NCBI RefSeq assembly: GCF_946221145.1
Contig: NZ_CAMIOH010000036.1
Location: forward strand, 1 to 20,609
DNA from: an uncultured Paracoccus sp.
GTDB taxonomy: Bacteria > Pseudomonadota > Alphaproteobacteria > Rhodobacterales > Rhodobacteraceae
Direction: 5' to 3'
DNA: 20,609 bases
Made by a program: the position numbers and the translations under genes. This document shows, piece by piece, positions 1 to 7,450 of this stretch. The notes under the pieces are model-generated. The model made no database searches and was not told the DNA's origin. It saw nothing but the letters and a program-made list of their open reading frames with translations. How positions within the stretch are numbered: position 1 is the stretch's first letter; every line of letters begins with the position of its first letter.

Positions 1-209
1 GCCAGCAAAGGCAGGCCCAGCGCCACCAGCGCCATGAGCAGCAGCACCGCCAGCGCGCCGCGCCGCGCCCCCAGAACGGCGCCGGCCAGCATCACGCCCA
101 TGCTTTGCGCCGTGATCGGCACACCGAAGAACAGGTTCAGGCTGGGGATCAGCCCCAAGGCGGCGATCAGCGCGGCGAACAGCGCGACCATGGTCATCTT
201 GCGTTCCAT
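1..209 (-). CDS. bioY: Biotin transporter substrate-binding subunit BioY (3' end beyond window)
   Basis: The N-terminal 69 residues of BioY, the membrane S-component that binds biotin in ECF-type vitamin importers. After the initiator there is a hydrophobic helix, then the family-typical stretch VPITAQSMGVMLAG (about residues 30-43), then LGARRGALAVLL leading into the next helix. VPITAQ...LGARRGALAVLL is a recognisable BioY signature. The ATG at 209 is preceded by AAGGA at good spacing. It lies 20 bp downstream of bioN on the same strand, so it is the last gene of a bioM-bioN-bioY operon. It is partial only because the window begins inside it; nothing suggests damage. Full-length BioY is usually about 190 residues. 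Confidence 0.93.
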   Translation of the reverse strand, partial: MERKMTMVALFAALIAALGLIPSLNLFFGVPITAQSMGVMLAGAVLGARRGALAVLLLMALVALGLPLL

Positions 210-229
210 GTCTCAGTCCTTCCGGGTTT

Positions 230-838
230 TCATTTGTCGTTCAAGATCCCGCCCCGCGCGCGCAGGGCCTCGGCCACGTGGTCGGCATCGTCCAGCGCCA
301 GCCCGACCATCGGCATGACGATGCGCCACGTCGCGCGTCCGGGTGACCGGGCGCGCCAGGACATCGCCAGCCTGTCGCCGTTTTCCATCAGCATCGGGGT
401 AAAGCGGATCACCATCGCGATGGCAAGCTCGACCGTGCGGGTCTGCAATCCGATCCGGCGCAGCGGCGTCAGCAGCCAGGTCAGCACGGCCATCATGTCG
501 GTCAGCCGCGTGGTCATGGTCACGAAATTCGCCAGGGCCAGCGTGGTCAGCAGCCGCAGGGCGACGACGGCCCCGGCCTGCACCTGCCCCGTCACCCCGT
601 GCCAGACCGCGATCAGCAGCAGAAAGGGCCAGATCATCCGCAGATGCCGGATGCCCTGCCGCAAGAAGGCGATTCCGCCCGACAGATACAGCCCCCCGGT
701 GGCCAGCAAGGCACCCGCCAGCACCCCAGGGGCATCCGGCAGGAACAGGCCGACCGTCAGCGCCGACAGCGCGATCAGCTTGGCCCCGGCAGGAAGCCGA
801 TGGGCCCAGATCTCAACCGGAGAGGTGAGCGAGATCAT
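230..838 (-). CDS. bioN: Biotin ECF transporter transmembrane component BioN (EcfT/CbiQ family)
   Basis: About 202 residues with several hydrophobic helices, matching the EcfT/CbiQ transmembrane coupling subunit. EcfT proteins carry two Ala-Arg-Ser/Gly motifs in cytoplasmic coupling helices that contact the ATPases; both are visible near the C-terminus (SWRARSPGRA and EALRARGGI). I prefer the ATG at 838 to the one at 844, because a G-rich Shine-Dalgarno (TGGGGGG) lies at proper distance only from 838. The gene overlaps the end of bioM by 26 nt and is followed by bioY after 20 bp, implying coupled translation. It links ATP hydrolysis by BioM to biotin release by BioY in the inner membrane. Confidence 0.92.
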   Translation of the reverse strand: MISLTSPVEIWAHRLPAGAKLIALSALTVGLFLPDAPGVLAGALLATGGLYLSGGIAFLRQGIRHLRMIWPFLLLIAVWHGVTGQVQAGAVVALRLLTTLALANFVTMTTRLTDMMAVLTWLLTPLRRIGLQTRTVELAIAMVIRFTPMLMENGDRLAMSWRARSPGRATWRIVMPMVGLALDDADHVAEALRARGGILNDK

Positions 839-1529
839 CCGCATCCCCCCACGCGCGCATCCGTTGGTCGAACCGGGGCAGCAGATCGGCAGGGGAGCCG
901 TCGCCGATCAGGCGCCCGCCATCCAGCCACAGGATCCGGTCGAAGCCGTCAAGCTGGGCGGGATCATGGGTCACCATTACCAGTTGCGCGTCGATCCGGT
1001 CCAGATAGCGCATCAGTTGCAGCCGCGTCGGGATGTCCAACCCTGAAAACGGCTCGTCCATGACGATCACGCGCGGGCCCATCGCCAGCACCGCCATCAG
1101 GCACAACAACTGCTTCTGCCCCTGCGACAGGCTGTGGGTCGCGGCCTGGGCCCAATGCGCCTTGCCGAACCGCGCCAGCATTGTCTGTGCTGCACGTTCG
1201 GCGTCGCCTTTTGTGTGGCCCTGCTGGGTCAGGCCAAAGGCGATTTCTTCGGTGACGGTGGGAAAGATGATCTGATGATCAGGATTCTGGAAAATGATTC
1301 CAACATGGCGCAGCGCGGCGCGGCGGTCGCGGGCCATGTCGATGCCATGGATCCGCGCGGTGCCGCGATCCGGGGCGATCAGCCCTGCGATGACGCGGGC
1401 CAGCGTCGTCTTGCCCGACCCGTTGCGCCCGACGATCCCCACCCGCGCATCCGTCAGATCGGCCGAAACGCCATCCAGAAGCATCCGCCCGCCCAGCGTC
1501 ACGCCGATATCGCGCAGAACCACGCTCAT
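813..1529 (-). CDS. bioM: Biotin ECF transporter ATPase BioM
   Basis: ABC ATPase of about 238 residues that energises biotin uptake with BioN and BioY. Visible motifs, numbered from the chosen start: Walker A GRNGSGKT (34-41), Q-loop Gln81 in IIFQNPDHQ (typical of the CbiO/EcfA group), C-loop SLSQGQKQL (about 133-141, LSQGQ rather than LSGGQ), Walker B VIVMDEP (154-160) and H-loop VTHD with His188. An in-frame ATG at 1565 would add 12 residues without resemblance to the family; the start at 1529 gives the usual MSVVLRDIGV opening, though neither start has a strong Shine-Dalgarno. It is first in the bio operon. The 152 bp up to fliP show no BioR-type palindrome that I could recognise. Confidence 0.92.
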   Translation of the reverse strand: MSVVLRDIGVTLGGRMLLDGVSADLTDARVGIVGRNGSGKTTLARVIAGLIAPDRGTARIHGIDMARDRRAALRHVGIIFQNPDHQIIFPTVTEEIAFGLTQQGHTKGDAERAAQTMLARFGKAHWAQAATHSLSQGQKQLLCLMAVLAMGPRVIVMDEPFSGLDIPTRLQLMRYLDRIDAQLVMVTHDPAQLDGFDRILWLDGGRLIGDGSPADLLPRFDQRMRAWGDADDLAHLSG

Positions 1530-1681
1530 CGCGCGCAGAGGCCCCGCGCCAGTCGTTCCCGCCATCGTCCGGGGAATGTCGGTCCGTGGGGTCGTGATGC
1601 CATAGCCGGGATCCGCTGCCTTTGCGGCCCCTCATCTGCCCCGGAACATCCTCGCGCACAAGTCCGCTCTCCGCTGCGGCA

Positions 1682-2413
1682 TCACTGATAGCTGCGCACC
1701 AGGGCCCCCGCGATCATCGACCAGCCGTCCACCGCCACGAAGAAGGCCAGCTTGAAGGGCAGCGACACCACCACCGGCGGCACCATCATCATCCCCATCG
1801 ACATCAGCACCGCCGAGACCACCAGGTCGATGATCAGGAACGGCAGCGCGATCAGGAAGCCGATCTCGAAGGCCCGCTGGATTTCGGACAGCATGAAGGA
1901 CGGGATCAGCACCGAAAGCTGGGCGCTGCGGTCGCCCGTGCCCGGCGCGATTTCCGCCAGGCCTGCCAGTGTGTCCGGGTCGGTACGCGCGGCCATGAAG
2001 TCCTGGAAGGGCACGATGCCGCGCGTGATCGCCTCGCCCAGGGTGATCGTGCCTGCTTGCAAGGGCGCGCCCGCGACGGCCCAGGCCTCGCGCAGGACCG
2101 GATCCATGATGAACCAGGTCAGGAACATCGCCAGGCTGACGATCAGCATGTTCGGCGGCGAGGATTGCAGCCCGATCGACTGGCGCAGGATCGACAGCAC
2201 GGTGACGATGAAGGGAAAGCAGGTCACCATGATGGCGATGCCCGGGGCCAGCGACAGCGCCGTCAGCGCCGCCACCAGCAGAACCGCGTTCTGGCCCAGC
2301 CCGGCCCCCATCTGGCCCGCGATCTGGCCCAATTGGTCCTGGGCCAGGGCAGCGGCGGGCAACGCGGCCAGCACCGCGCCAAGCGCAGTTCCCAGCGTCC
2401 TGCGCAGGATCAT
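1682..2413 (-). CDS. fliP: Flagellar type III export gate protein FliP
   Basis: A 243-residue inner-membrane protein of the flagellar export gate, where FliP, FliQ and FliR build the channel base. It has a cleavable-type N-terminal signal (residues 1-22, ending AALAQD), then typical FliP stretches: SLAPGIAIMVTCFPFIVTV, RQSIGLQSSPPN, SLAMFLTWFIMDP and, near the C-terminus, IPSFMLSEIQRAFEIGF and MGMMMVPP. The ATG at 2413 overlaps the fliN stop as ATGA, so the genes are translationally coupled. The length is close to the family norm of about 245. It is the last gene of the fliF-fliH-fliN-fliP arm. FliQ, its usual partner, is not next to it. Confidence 0.97.
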   Translation of the reverse strand: MILRRTLGTALGAVLAALPAAALAQDQLGQIAGQMGAGLGQNAVLLVAALTALSLAPGIAIMVTCFPFIVTVLSILRQSIGLQSSPPNMLIVSLAMFLTWFIMDPVLREAWAVAGAPLQAGTITLGEAITRGIVPFQDFMAARTDPDTLAGLAEIAPGTGDRSAQLSVLIPSFMLSEIQRAFEIGFLIALPFLIIDLVVSAVLMSMGMMMVPPVVVSLPFKLAFFVAVDGWSMIAGALVRSYQ

Positions 2414-2667
2414 GCCGCGCCGGGGGCTGGCAGAATGCGCACACACAGCCGATCCTCGGCCGTGGCATCGGCGGTCAGTTCGCCGCGCGCGATGACCTTG
2501 TCGCCCACGCAGATTTCCACGCCCTCGTCGATGGACTGGTCCAAGAGCAGGATATCGTCGGCGCGCAGCGATGACAGCTGCGCGACCGTCTGGCGGGTCC
2601 GGCCCAGCCGCACGGTCACCTCGACCTGGATGGCATCGGTGTCGATCAGGTGGTTCAGTGCGTCCAT
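2410..2667 (-). CDS. fliN: Flagellar motor switch C-ring protein FliN (short form)
   Basis: An 85-residue protein that is essentially one SpoA (surface presentation of antigens) domain, as in the FliN C-terminus: IQVEVTVRLGRTRQTVAQL, then LRADDILLLDQ, and ICVGDKVIARGEL near the end. FliN forms the lower C ring with FliM and docks FliH. It is shorter than the enterobacterial protein (about 137 residues) because it lacks the long N-terminal extension, which is common in alphaproteobacteria. The start overlaps the fliH end by 13 nt and the stop overlaps the fliP ATG by 4 nt. FliM and FliG are not in the window. Confidence 0.92.
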   Translation of the reverse strand: MDALNHLIDTDAIQVEVTVRLGRTRQTVAQLSSLRADDILLLDQSIDEGVEICVGDKVIARGELTADATAEDRLCVRILPAPGAA

Positions 2668-3245
2668 GATGTGTCGTCTCCATTGGGTTGCGGCGCGTTG
2701 ATCTCGGTCAGCAGGGCACGGATGTCGTCGGCCACCTGGCCCGGATCCAGGTCGATGCGGCCGCCTTGCAGCGACAGCGAGATGCGGTCGGTTTCGGCGG
2801 TCGTGACCTCGATCCCCTCCAGCCCGCAATCGGCCAGGCAACGGTCCACCATCGCCCGCAGCGACGATCCGCAGGCGACGCTGGCCCGCAGCGGCGAGGC
2901 AGTGCGCGACAGGCGCAGCAGTTCCTCGGTCAGGGCGGCCTCGAGGCGGCGCGATTCGGCCGCCGGGGCCAGGCAGTCCAGGATCTGCCACAGGATCGGG
3001 GCCAGGGCTGCGACCGCCTCGCGGCGCAGGTCGGCGCGACGCGCCTCGTCATCGGCCAGGGCGCGGGCCAGGCGGTCCAGCCCGGCGTTCAGCGTGCGGA
3101 CCTGTTCGTCCGCTTGACGCGCCATGCCCTCGGCCATTCCGTCGGCAAACGCCTGGTCCACGGCCTCTCGGGTGAAGCTCAGGGCCGCGCCCTGGGCCGC
3201 CATCGCCGCGCCGAAGGATTCGAGTTTGAATGCTGCAAGGGTCAA
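2655..3245 (-). CDS. fliH: FliH-like flagellar export ATPase regulator
   Basis: A 196-residue soluble Ala/Arg/Glu-rich protein. Position (after fliF, before fliN) and architecture fit FliH, the stator-like regulator that ties the FliI ATPase to FliN and the export gate. The opening MTLAAFKLESF resembles the short N-terminal docking segment, followed by a helical coiled-coil (about 25-80) and a mixed C-terminal domain (about 100-185, with SLQGGRIDLDPGQ). The start is a TTG whose last two bases lie in the fliF stop (TTGA). AAGGAG sits 8 nt upstream, and the next ATG is 14 codons inside, so TTG is well supported. Sequence identity in this family is low, so the name rests mainly on context. FliI is not adjacent. 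Confidence 0.8.
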   Translation of the reverse strand: MTLAAFKLESFGAAMAAQGAALSFTREAVDQAFADGMAEGMARQADEQVRTLNAGLDRLARALADDEARRADLRREAVAALAPILWQILDCLAPAAESRRLEAALTEELLRLSRTASPLRASVACGSSLRAMVDRCLADCGLEGIEVTTAETDRISLSLQGGRIDLDPGQVADDIRALLTEINAPQPNGDDTSWTH

Positions 3246-4807
3246 TGCGCGTTCTCCTTGTTGTCGATCCAGCCGCTCAGGATCTTGACGCTTTCATCAT
3301 GGCGTTCCTTCATCATGTTGCGCAGCCTGGCCACCGGATCGCCCGACGGCAGCGCCAGCTGTTCGGGTGCGCGCGGCGGCGCGGGCTGGGCCGTGGGTTC
3401 GGCCACCATCTCGGCCGCGGGCAGGATGGTCCCGGTCAGAACCGGCGCGTCCAGGGCCGGGCGGCTGTCGTCCAGGGCGGGACGGGCGCGGGCCTTCAGC
3501 ACCGGGCGCAGCACCAGGAACACCACCGCCAGGGCGAACAGCCCGATCATCAGGATCCGCGCCAGACCGTTCAGTTCCAGACGGTCCAGCCAGCCGGGCG
3601 CGGCCGATGTGCCGGCATCGCCCAGGCCCGCGAAGGGCAGCGACTTGACGGTGATCAGGTCGCCCCGCGTTTCGTCATAGCCCACGGCCGAGGCGACCAG
3701 ATCGCGCAGCACGTCCAGTTCGGCCTGCTGGCGCGGCACCAGCTGAGCCTCGCCCTGGGCGTTTTCCTCGGGCACGCCGTTGACCAGCACGGCCACCGTC
3801 AGGCGCCGGGTCGATCCGGGCTGGCGGGACACTTCGCGGGTCACGCGGGTCACCTCGTAATTGGCCTGCTGGCGGGTTTCCTGGCGGTTCGCCTCGGACC
3901 GGTCGCCCTGGGCCTGATCGCCGTCCGGCAGGTTCGAGGCCGCCGTGACCGCGCCCGACCCGGTGCTGTTGCTCTGGTCGGTGGTTTCTTCGGTCACCTG
4001 GGAGATCATCGCCCGGCTGTCGGGGTCGAAGCGCTGTTCCGTCAGTTGCTCGCTTTCGGTGACCAGATCCAGGTTCAGCTCCACGATGGCGTTGCCGATG
4101 CCGACATGAGGCTCCAGGATACGCTCGACATTGCGCTTCATCTCGGCGGCGCGATCGGCGCCGGGCTCGTCCTCACCAGAGGCGACGATACCGTTTTTGG
4201 TGTCGATCACCGTCACCGATTCGGGCGCCATGCCCGGCACCCCGGACGAGATCAGGTATTTCAGCGCCGCCGCCTGTTCGCGGCTGATCGCCTGACCGTT
4301 GGTGCCGATGGTCACCGACGCGCTGCCCTTGCCGTCGCGGCGATAGCCGCGCCCGGTCTCGATCGCCAGGTGGACGCGCGCGGTCTTGACGTTGGGCAGC
4401 GCCAGGATGGTCCGGGCCAGTTCGCCCTCCTTGGCGCGCCAGTAGGCGGCATCGAACATCTGCGAGGTCGTGCCAAAGCCCGACATGCCGTCCAGCAGTT
4501 CATAGCCTGCGCCGCCCGCGGCCGGCAGGCCCTGTGCGGCCAGATCCATGCGCAGCTTGTCGCGGCCTGCGGCATCGACCCAGATCGAATCGCCGCGCAC
4601 CTCATAGGCGACGCCCGCGCGTTCTATTCCCGCGACCACCTCGCCGGCCTGGGCCGGATCCAGCCCGCCGTAGAGCAGGCTCATCGAGGGGCGGTTGGCG
4701 ACCCAGGCAAAGCCCGCGATGGCCATGAATGTTGCCAGAAATGCCGCCACCAGGATGGCTTTCTGTTGTGAGCTTCGCTCTGTCCAGTAGTCCTGCAATT
4801 TTTGCAA
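3242..4807 (-). CDS. fliF: Flagellar MS-ring protein FliF
   Basis: A 521-residue MS-ring subunit embedded in the inner membrane. It has a first membrane helix at about 18-36, then the YscJ/FliF ring-building region (SLLYGGLDPAQAGEV; GAGYELLDGMSGFGTTSQ; VKTARVHLAIE), a low-complexity Ser/Thr/Gln-rich middle loop, a second membrane helix at about 415-436 and a charged C-terminal tail (MMKERHDESVKILSGWID) that in FliF proteins binds FliG. The start is TTG at 4807 with AAAGGG about 7 nt upstream. No ATG or GTG lies upstream before the in-frame stop, and the first internal ATG falls inside the first membrane helix. It is the first gene of the leftward arm, reading out of the control region shared with fliL. 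Confidence 0.96.
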   Translation of the reverse strand: MQKLQDYWTERSSQQKAILVAAFLATFMAIAGFAWVANRPSMSLLYGGLDPAQAGEVVAGIERAGVAYEVRGDSIWVDAAGRDKLRMDLAAQGLPAAGGAGYELLDGMSGFGTTSQMFDAAYWRAKEGELARTILALPNVKTARVHLAIETGRGYRRDGKGSASVTIGTNGQAISREQAAALKYLISSGVPGMAPESVTVIDTKNGIVASGEDEPGADRAAEMKRNVERILEPHVGIGNAIVELNLDLVTESEQLTEQRFDPDSRAMISQVTEETTDQSNSTGSGAVTAASNLPDGDQAQGDRSEANRQETRQQANYEVTRVTREVSRQPGSTRRLTVAVLVNGVPEENAQGEAQLVPRQQAELDVLRDLVASAVGYDETRGDLITVKSLPFAGLGDAGTSAAPGWLDRLELNGLARILMIGLFALAVVFLVLRPVLKARARPALDDSRPALDAPVLTGTILPAAEMVAEPTAQPAPPRAPEQLALPSGDPVARLRNMMKERHDESVKILSGWIDNKENAH

Positions 4808-4868
4808 AACCGGCCCTTTCGAATCAGCGTCAGGTTCCTTTGTCCTGCCCTTGATGCCACGGGCGACG

Positions 4869-4883
4869 TTAACATTTGGTTAG
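4869..4883. promoter_or_regulatory. Candidate CtrA-binding box between fliF and fliL
   Basis: The sequence TTAAC-N5-GTTAG differs at one position from the TTAAC-N5-GTTAA/TTAA-N7-TTAA consensus of the alphaproteobacterial cell-cycle and motility regulator CtrA. It lies 43 bp upstream of the fliL ATG and 62 bp upstream of the fliF TTG, the right place to govern both divergent arms. It stands out as AT-rich in a very GC-rich setting. CtrA control of flagellar genes is established in Caulobacter and in Rhodobacteraceae; its use here is inference. Confidence 0.6.
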
Positions 4884-4925
4884 TCGCGAGATGCTAATTC
4901 CGTCTTGTCACGACGGAGAATCACC

Positions 4926-5402
4926 ATGACCGATGCGACCGCCGATCAGGCCCTCGACCCGCCCGTAAAGGCATCCGGCAAGAAGAAGCTGGTGCCGATC
5001 CTTGCCGCCGTCCTGCTGGCCGGGGGCGGCTTCGCCTCGACCTATCTGGGGCTGTGGTCGCCCACCGCCCTGCTGACCCCCAGGGAAGAGGCGCCGGTCC
5101 TGCCCTCGGCGGTGTTCGTGACAGTCCCGACCATCGACCTGCTGATCCCCGGCGGATCGGGCCGCAGCCTGGTGCTGGCGGCCAGCCTGGAGACCGACAG
5201 CGCCCACCAGGCCGAGGTCGAGCATCTGATGCCGCGCGTCTCGGACGCCTTCACCGGCTTTCTGTCGGGCATCGATCCCTCGGCCTATGACAAGCGCGGC
5301 GTTCTCGAGATCATCCGGGCCGAACTGCTGACCCGCACCCGCTATGTCCTGGGCGAAGACGCCATCAAGGAACTGCTCATCACGGAGTTTCGCTTCAAAT
5401 GA
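4926..5402 (+). CDS. fliL: Flagellar basal body-associated protein FliL
   Basis: A 158-residue single-pass inner-membrane protein. It has a charged N-terminal tail, one membrane helix (about 23-42, after KASGKKK) and a periplasmic FliL domain ending in the typical TRTRYVLGEDAIKELLITEF. FliL rings surround the MotAB stator and modulate torque and stator recruitment. I chose ATG 4926 because GGAGA lies just upstream; a TTG seven codons earlier would put that ribosome site inside the gene. It is first in the rightward flagellar arm, divergent from fliF, and its stop overlaps the next gene as ATGA. Confidence 0.93.
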   Translation: MTDATADQALDPPVKASGKKKLVPILAAVLLAGGGFASTYLGLWSPTALLTPREEAPVLPSAVFVTVPTIDLLIPGGSGRSLVLAASLETDSAHQAEVEHLMPRVSDAFTGFLSGIDPSAYDKRGVLEIIRAELLTRTRYVLGEDAIKELLITEFRFK

Positions 5403-5758
5403 CATTGGAACACGTCTTTCAGGCCGCGCTGCTGGCCGCCTCGCTGGGCCTGGGGGCCTTCTGCCTGATGCTGGCCCGCCGGCTGCGCAGGCTCAACGAT
5501 CTGGAAACCGGCCTGGGCGGCGCCATCGCCGTGATGGCGTCCGAGGTGGACCGGCTGGACCACGCCATCCGCGACGCCAAGGCCGAAGCGACGGCGGCGG
5601 GCGAAGCGCTGTCGGCCGAAATCGCCTCCGCGCGCAAGGAACGCGCGTTGTGGGATCTGCGCCAGAAGATCACCCAGGCTCAGGCGCCGACGGCCCAGCC
5701 CGCGCCCGTCATCCCCATGCGCCGGCTGCGCAAGCGGGTGGTGAACGGCGATGCGTAA
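5399..5758 (+). CDS. Unnamed flagellar-cluster membrane-anchored coiled-coil protein
   Basis: A 119-residue protein with one N-terminal membrane helix (about 7-25, AALLAASLGLGAFCLML), then a basic patch ARRLRRLNDLE, a long helical coiled-coil (about 33-90, alternating Ala/Glu/Arg/Leu with two ALxAEIASARKE-like heptads) and a Pro/Ala-rich basic tail. It overlaps fliL by 4 nt and the MotE-like gene by 8 nt, so it belongs to the flagellar operon. I do not recognise a named flagellar protein. It may belong to a domain-of-unknown-function family found beside fliL in alphaproteobacteria (possibly DUF6468, from memory and unverified). A role at the stator or basal body membrane is inferred from context alone. 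Confidence 0.8.
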   Translation: MTLEHVFQAALLAASLGLGAFCLMLARRLRRLNDLETGLGGAIAVMASEVDRLDHAIRDAKAEATAAGEALSAEIASARKERALWDLRQKITQAQAPTAQPAPVIPMRRLRKRVVNGDA

Positions 5759-6293
5759 ATCCATGCTGACCATGCTGACGCTGGCCTTTGCCGTGCCTGC
5801 CGGGGCCGCGATCTGGCAGGGCGGGAACCTGTCGCGGTTCTTCGCGGCATCGGCCAGTTCCGGCGACCTGCTGCAAGGCTGCACCGACGTGCCCGAGGCC
5901 GTGGCCCTGGCCACCGAACTGCGCGACCGCGCGCTGCGGATCGAGCGCTACATGGAAGCGATGGAGACCCGCAAGGCCGAGATCGCCACCGCCGAGGCTG
6001 CGCTGCGCGCCCGGGCGACCGAGTTGCGCCAGCAGAAATCTGGCATCCAGTCGCGGCGCGACACCGCATCCCAGGCGGTGCGCGAGGACATCGACCGTCT
6101 TGTCGCCGTCTATGACCAGATGAAGCCCGCCGAGGCCGCGGCGGTGCTGACCAACCTGCCCGCCGATTTCGCCGCCGAGATCCTGATGCGTGTCCAGCCC
6201 GAGACCGGCGCCCGCATCATCGCCTCGGTCGAACCGCGCCAGGCGGCGCTGCTGACCGCCCAGATGGGCGCCCGCAGCGTCCAGAACGACTGA
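5751..6293 (+). CDS. MotE-like periplasmic stator chaperone (MgtE N-terminal-type domain)
   Basis: A 180-residue exported or membrane-anchored protein. It has an N-terminal hydrophobic segment (about 4-20), a coiled-coil (about 55-110, rich in Glu, Arg and Ala) and a C-terminal helical repeat of the MgtE-N type (about 118-172: VYDQMKPAEAAAVLTNLP, DFAAEILMRV, GARIIASVEPRQAALLTAQM). The same layout is found in MotE of alphaproteobacteria, which is encoded with motility genes and helps stator function (MotE was described in Sinorhizobium as a chaperone for MotC). It overlaps the preceding gene by 8 nt and sits 12 bp before motA, so a motor role is likely. The exact partner here is unknown, since no MotC or MotB gene is visible. 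Confidence 0.78.
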   Translation: MRKSMLTMLTLAFAVPAGAAIWQGGNLSRFFAASASSGDLLQGCTDVPEAVALATELRDRALRIERYMEAMETRKAEIATAEAALRARATELRQQKSGIQSRRDTASQAVREDIDRLVAVYDQMKPAEAAAVLTNLPADFAAEILMRVQPETGARIIASVEPRQAALLTAQMGARSVQND

Positions 6294-6305
6294 AGGAGTA
6301 AGCCC

Positions 6306-7172
6306 ATGTTCGGCATCGTCGGCATCGTCGTGACCTTCGCCATGGTCTTTGGCGGCTATATCCTCGCCGGGGGCAAGATGGGGGTGATCACGCATTCCCT
6401 GCCCTTCGAGATGATGATGATCGGGGGTGCGGCCATCGGATCCTATCTGCTGACCAATGACAGCCACACGCTGAAGCATACCCTTGGCGGCATCATCCAG
6501 GCGTTCAAGGGGCCGAAATGGAAGGAATCGGATCATCAGGACGTGCTGTGCCTGATGTTCCAGTTGCTGAAGGTCGCCCGGGAAAACCCCGTGGCCCTGG
6601 AACAGCATATCGAGAATCCGACGGAGTCGTTGATCTTTACCACCTATCCGCGCCTGCTGGCCGATCACGAGGTCGTCTCGCTGATCGCCGACACGCTGCG
6701 CTCGGCCAGCCTGAACTATGACGACCCCTATCAGGTCGAGGAGATCCTGGCCCGCCGCCTGGCCGGCCTGCGCGAGGATTCGATGCATGTCCCCCATGCC
6801 TTGCAGAACATGGCCGACGCCCTGCCCGCCCTGGGCATCGTCGCCGCCGTCCTGGGCGTCATCAAGACCATGAGCGCGATCGACCAGCCGCCTGCCGTGC
6901 TGGGCGGGATGATCGGCGGGGCCCTGGTCGGCACGTTCCTGGGGGTGTTCCTGGCCTATGGCTTCGTGGCGCCGCTGGCGGGCCGCCTGGGCGGCGTCGT
7001 CAAGCAGGATCTCGCGTTTTTCGATGTCATCAAGTCGGTGCTGATCGCGGGCCTGCACCAGCACGCCACCAACCTGTGCGTCGAGGTCGGGCGCCAGGCG
7101 GTGCCCGATCACGTCCGCCCCAGCTTCAACACGCTGGAAGCCGCGCTGCGCGACCTGAAGAAGGCCGCGTGA
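6306..7172 (+). CDS. motA: Flagellar motor stator protein MotA
   Basis: A 288-residue proton-channel stator subunit. It has two N-terminal membrane helices (about 1-21 and 33-50), a large cytoplasmic loop with the torque-generating region KVARENPVALEQHIENP (about 89-105), then helices 3 and 4. The third contains ALPALGIVAAVLGVI with the Pro expected in MotA, followed by MIGGALVGTFLGVFLAYG. The length matches the proton-driven MotA family (about 285-295). AAGGAG is 7 nt before the ATG. The following gene starts within the stop codon. MotB, its obligatory partner, is not in the window and must be encoded elsewhere. Confidence 0.97.
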   Translation: MFGIVGIVVTFAMVFGGYILAGGKMGVITHSLPFEMMMIGGAAIGSYLLTNDSHTLKHTLGGIIQAFKGPKWKESDHQDVLCLMFQLLKVARENPVALEQHIENPTESLIFTTYPRLLADHEVVSLIADTLRSASLNYDDPYQVEEILARRLAGLREDSMHVPHALQNMADALPALGIVAAVLGVIKTMSAIDQPPAVLGGMIGGALVGTFLGVFLAYGFVAPLAGRLGGVVKQDLAFFDVIKSVLIAGLHQHATNLCVEVGRQAVPDHVRPSFNTLEAALRDLKKAA

Positions 7173-7450
7173 TGATCGGCGCGATGGTGATGGTGATCGC
7201 GCTGTCAGGCAGCGCCCCGGCCGATGCGACGCTTCTGCCCGAGGCGGCGGCCCTGGCCGACGAGGCCACCGGCTGGCTGCTCGATGGCGATTCCCTGCCC
7301 CCGGACTATCGCGCGCGGCTGATGGCGATGCCCCCCGAGGCGCGTCTTCAGGCCCTGGTCTTCCTGCGCCGGGCCGGACTGCTGACCACCGAACCCTGGG
7401 CGCTCTCTGACATCCTTGATCCCTCGCCGCAGAAGACAGGTGCCGAATGA
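7172..7450 (+). CDS. Small exported hypothetical protein between motA and flhA
   Basis: A 92-residue protein whose ATG shares its A with the motA stop (TGATG) and whose stop overlaps the flhA start (ATGA), so it is surely translated as part of the operon. The N-terminus (MIGAMVMVIALSGSAPADA) looks like a short signal peptide or anchor. The remainder is acidic and Leu/Ala-rich, with PPDYRARLMAMPPEARLQAL and LVFLRRAGLL. I recognise no domain. Its conserved-looking position suggests a minor periplasmic or membrane accessory of the motor or export gate, but nothing in the sequence proves it. Confidence 0.75.
   Translation: MIGAMVMVIALSGSAPADATLLPEAAALADEATGWLLDGDSLPPDYRARLMAMPPEARLQALVFLRRAGLLTTEPWALSDILDPSPQKTGAE

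Noticed and set aside
105..1046. Long plus-strand open frame across the bio genes
   Set aside because: It is the antisense shadow of bioN/bioM, whose motifs and codon bias are unambiguous; the long antisense frame is a by-product of high GC.
1530..1681. Possible biotin-responsive site (BioR-type TTATMKATAA) or riboswitch ahead of bioM
   Set aside because: No such palindrome and no recognisable structured RNA motif found on reading the 152 bp.
3230..4771. 513-codon plus-strand open frame opposite fliF
   Set aside because: Arg/Gly/His/Gln-rich composition typical of a GC-rich antisense frame, no domain, fully covered by fliF.
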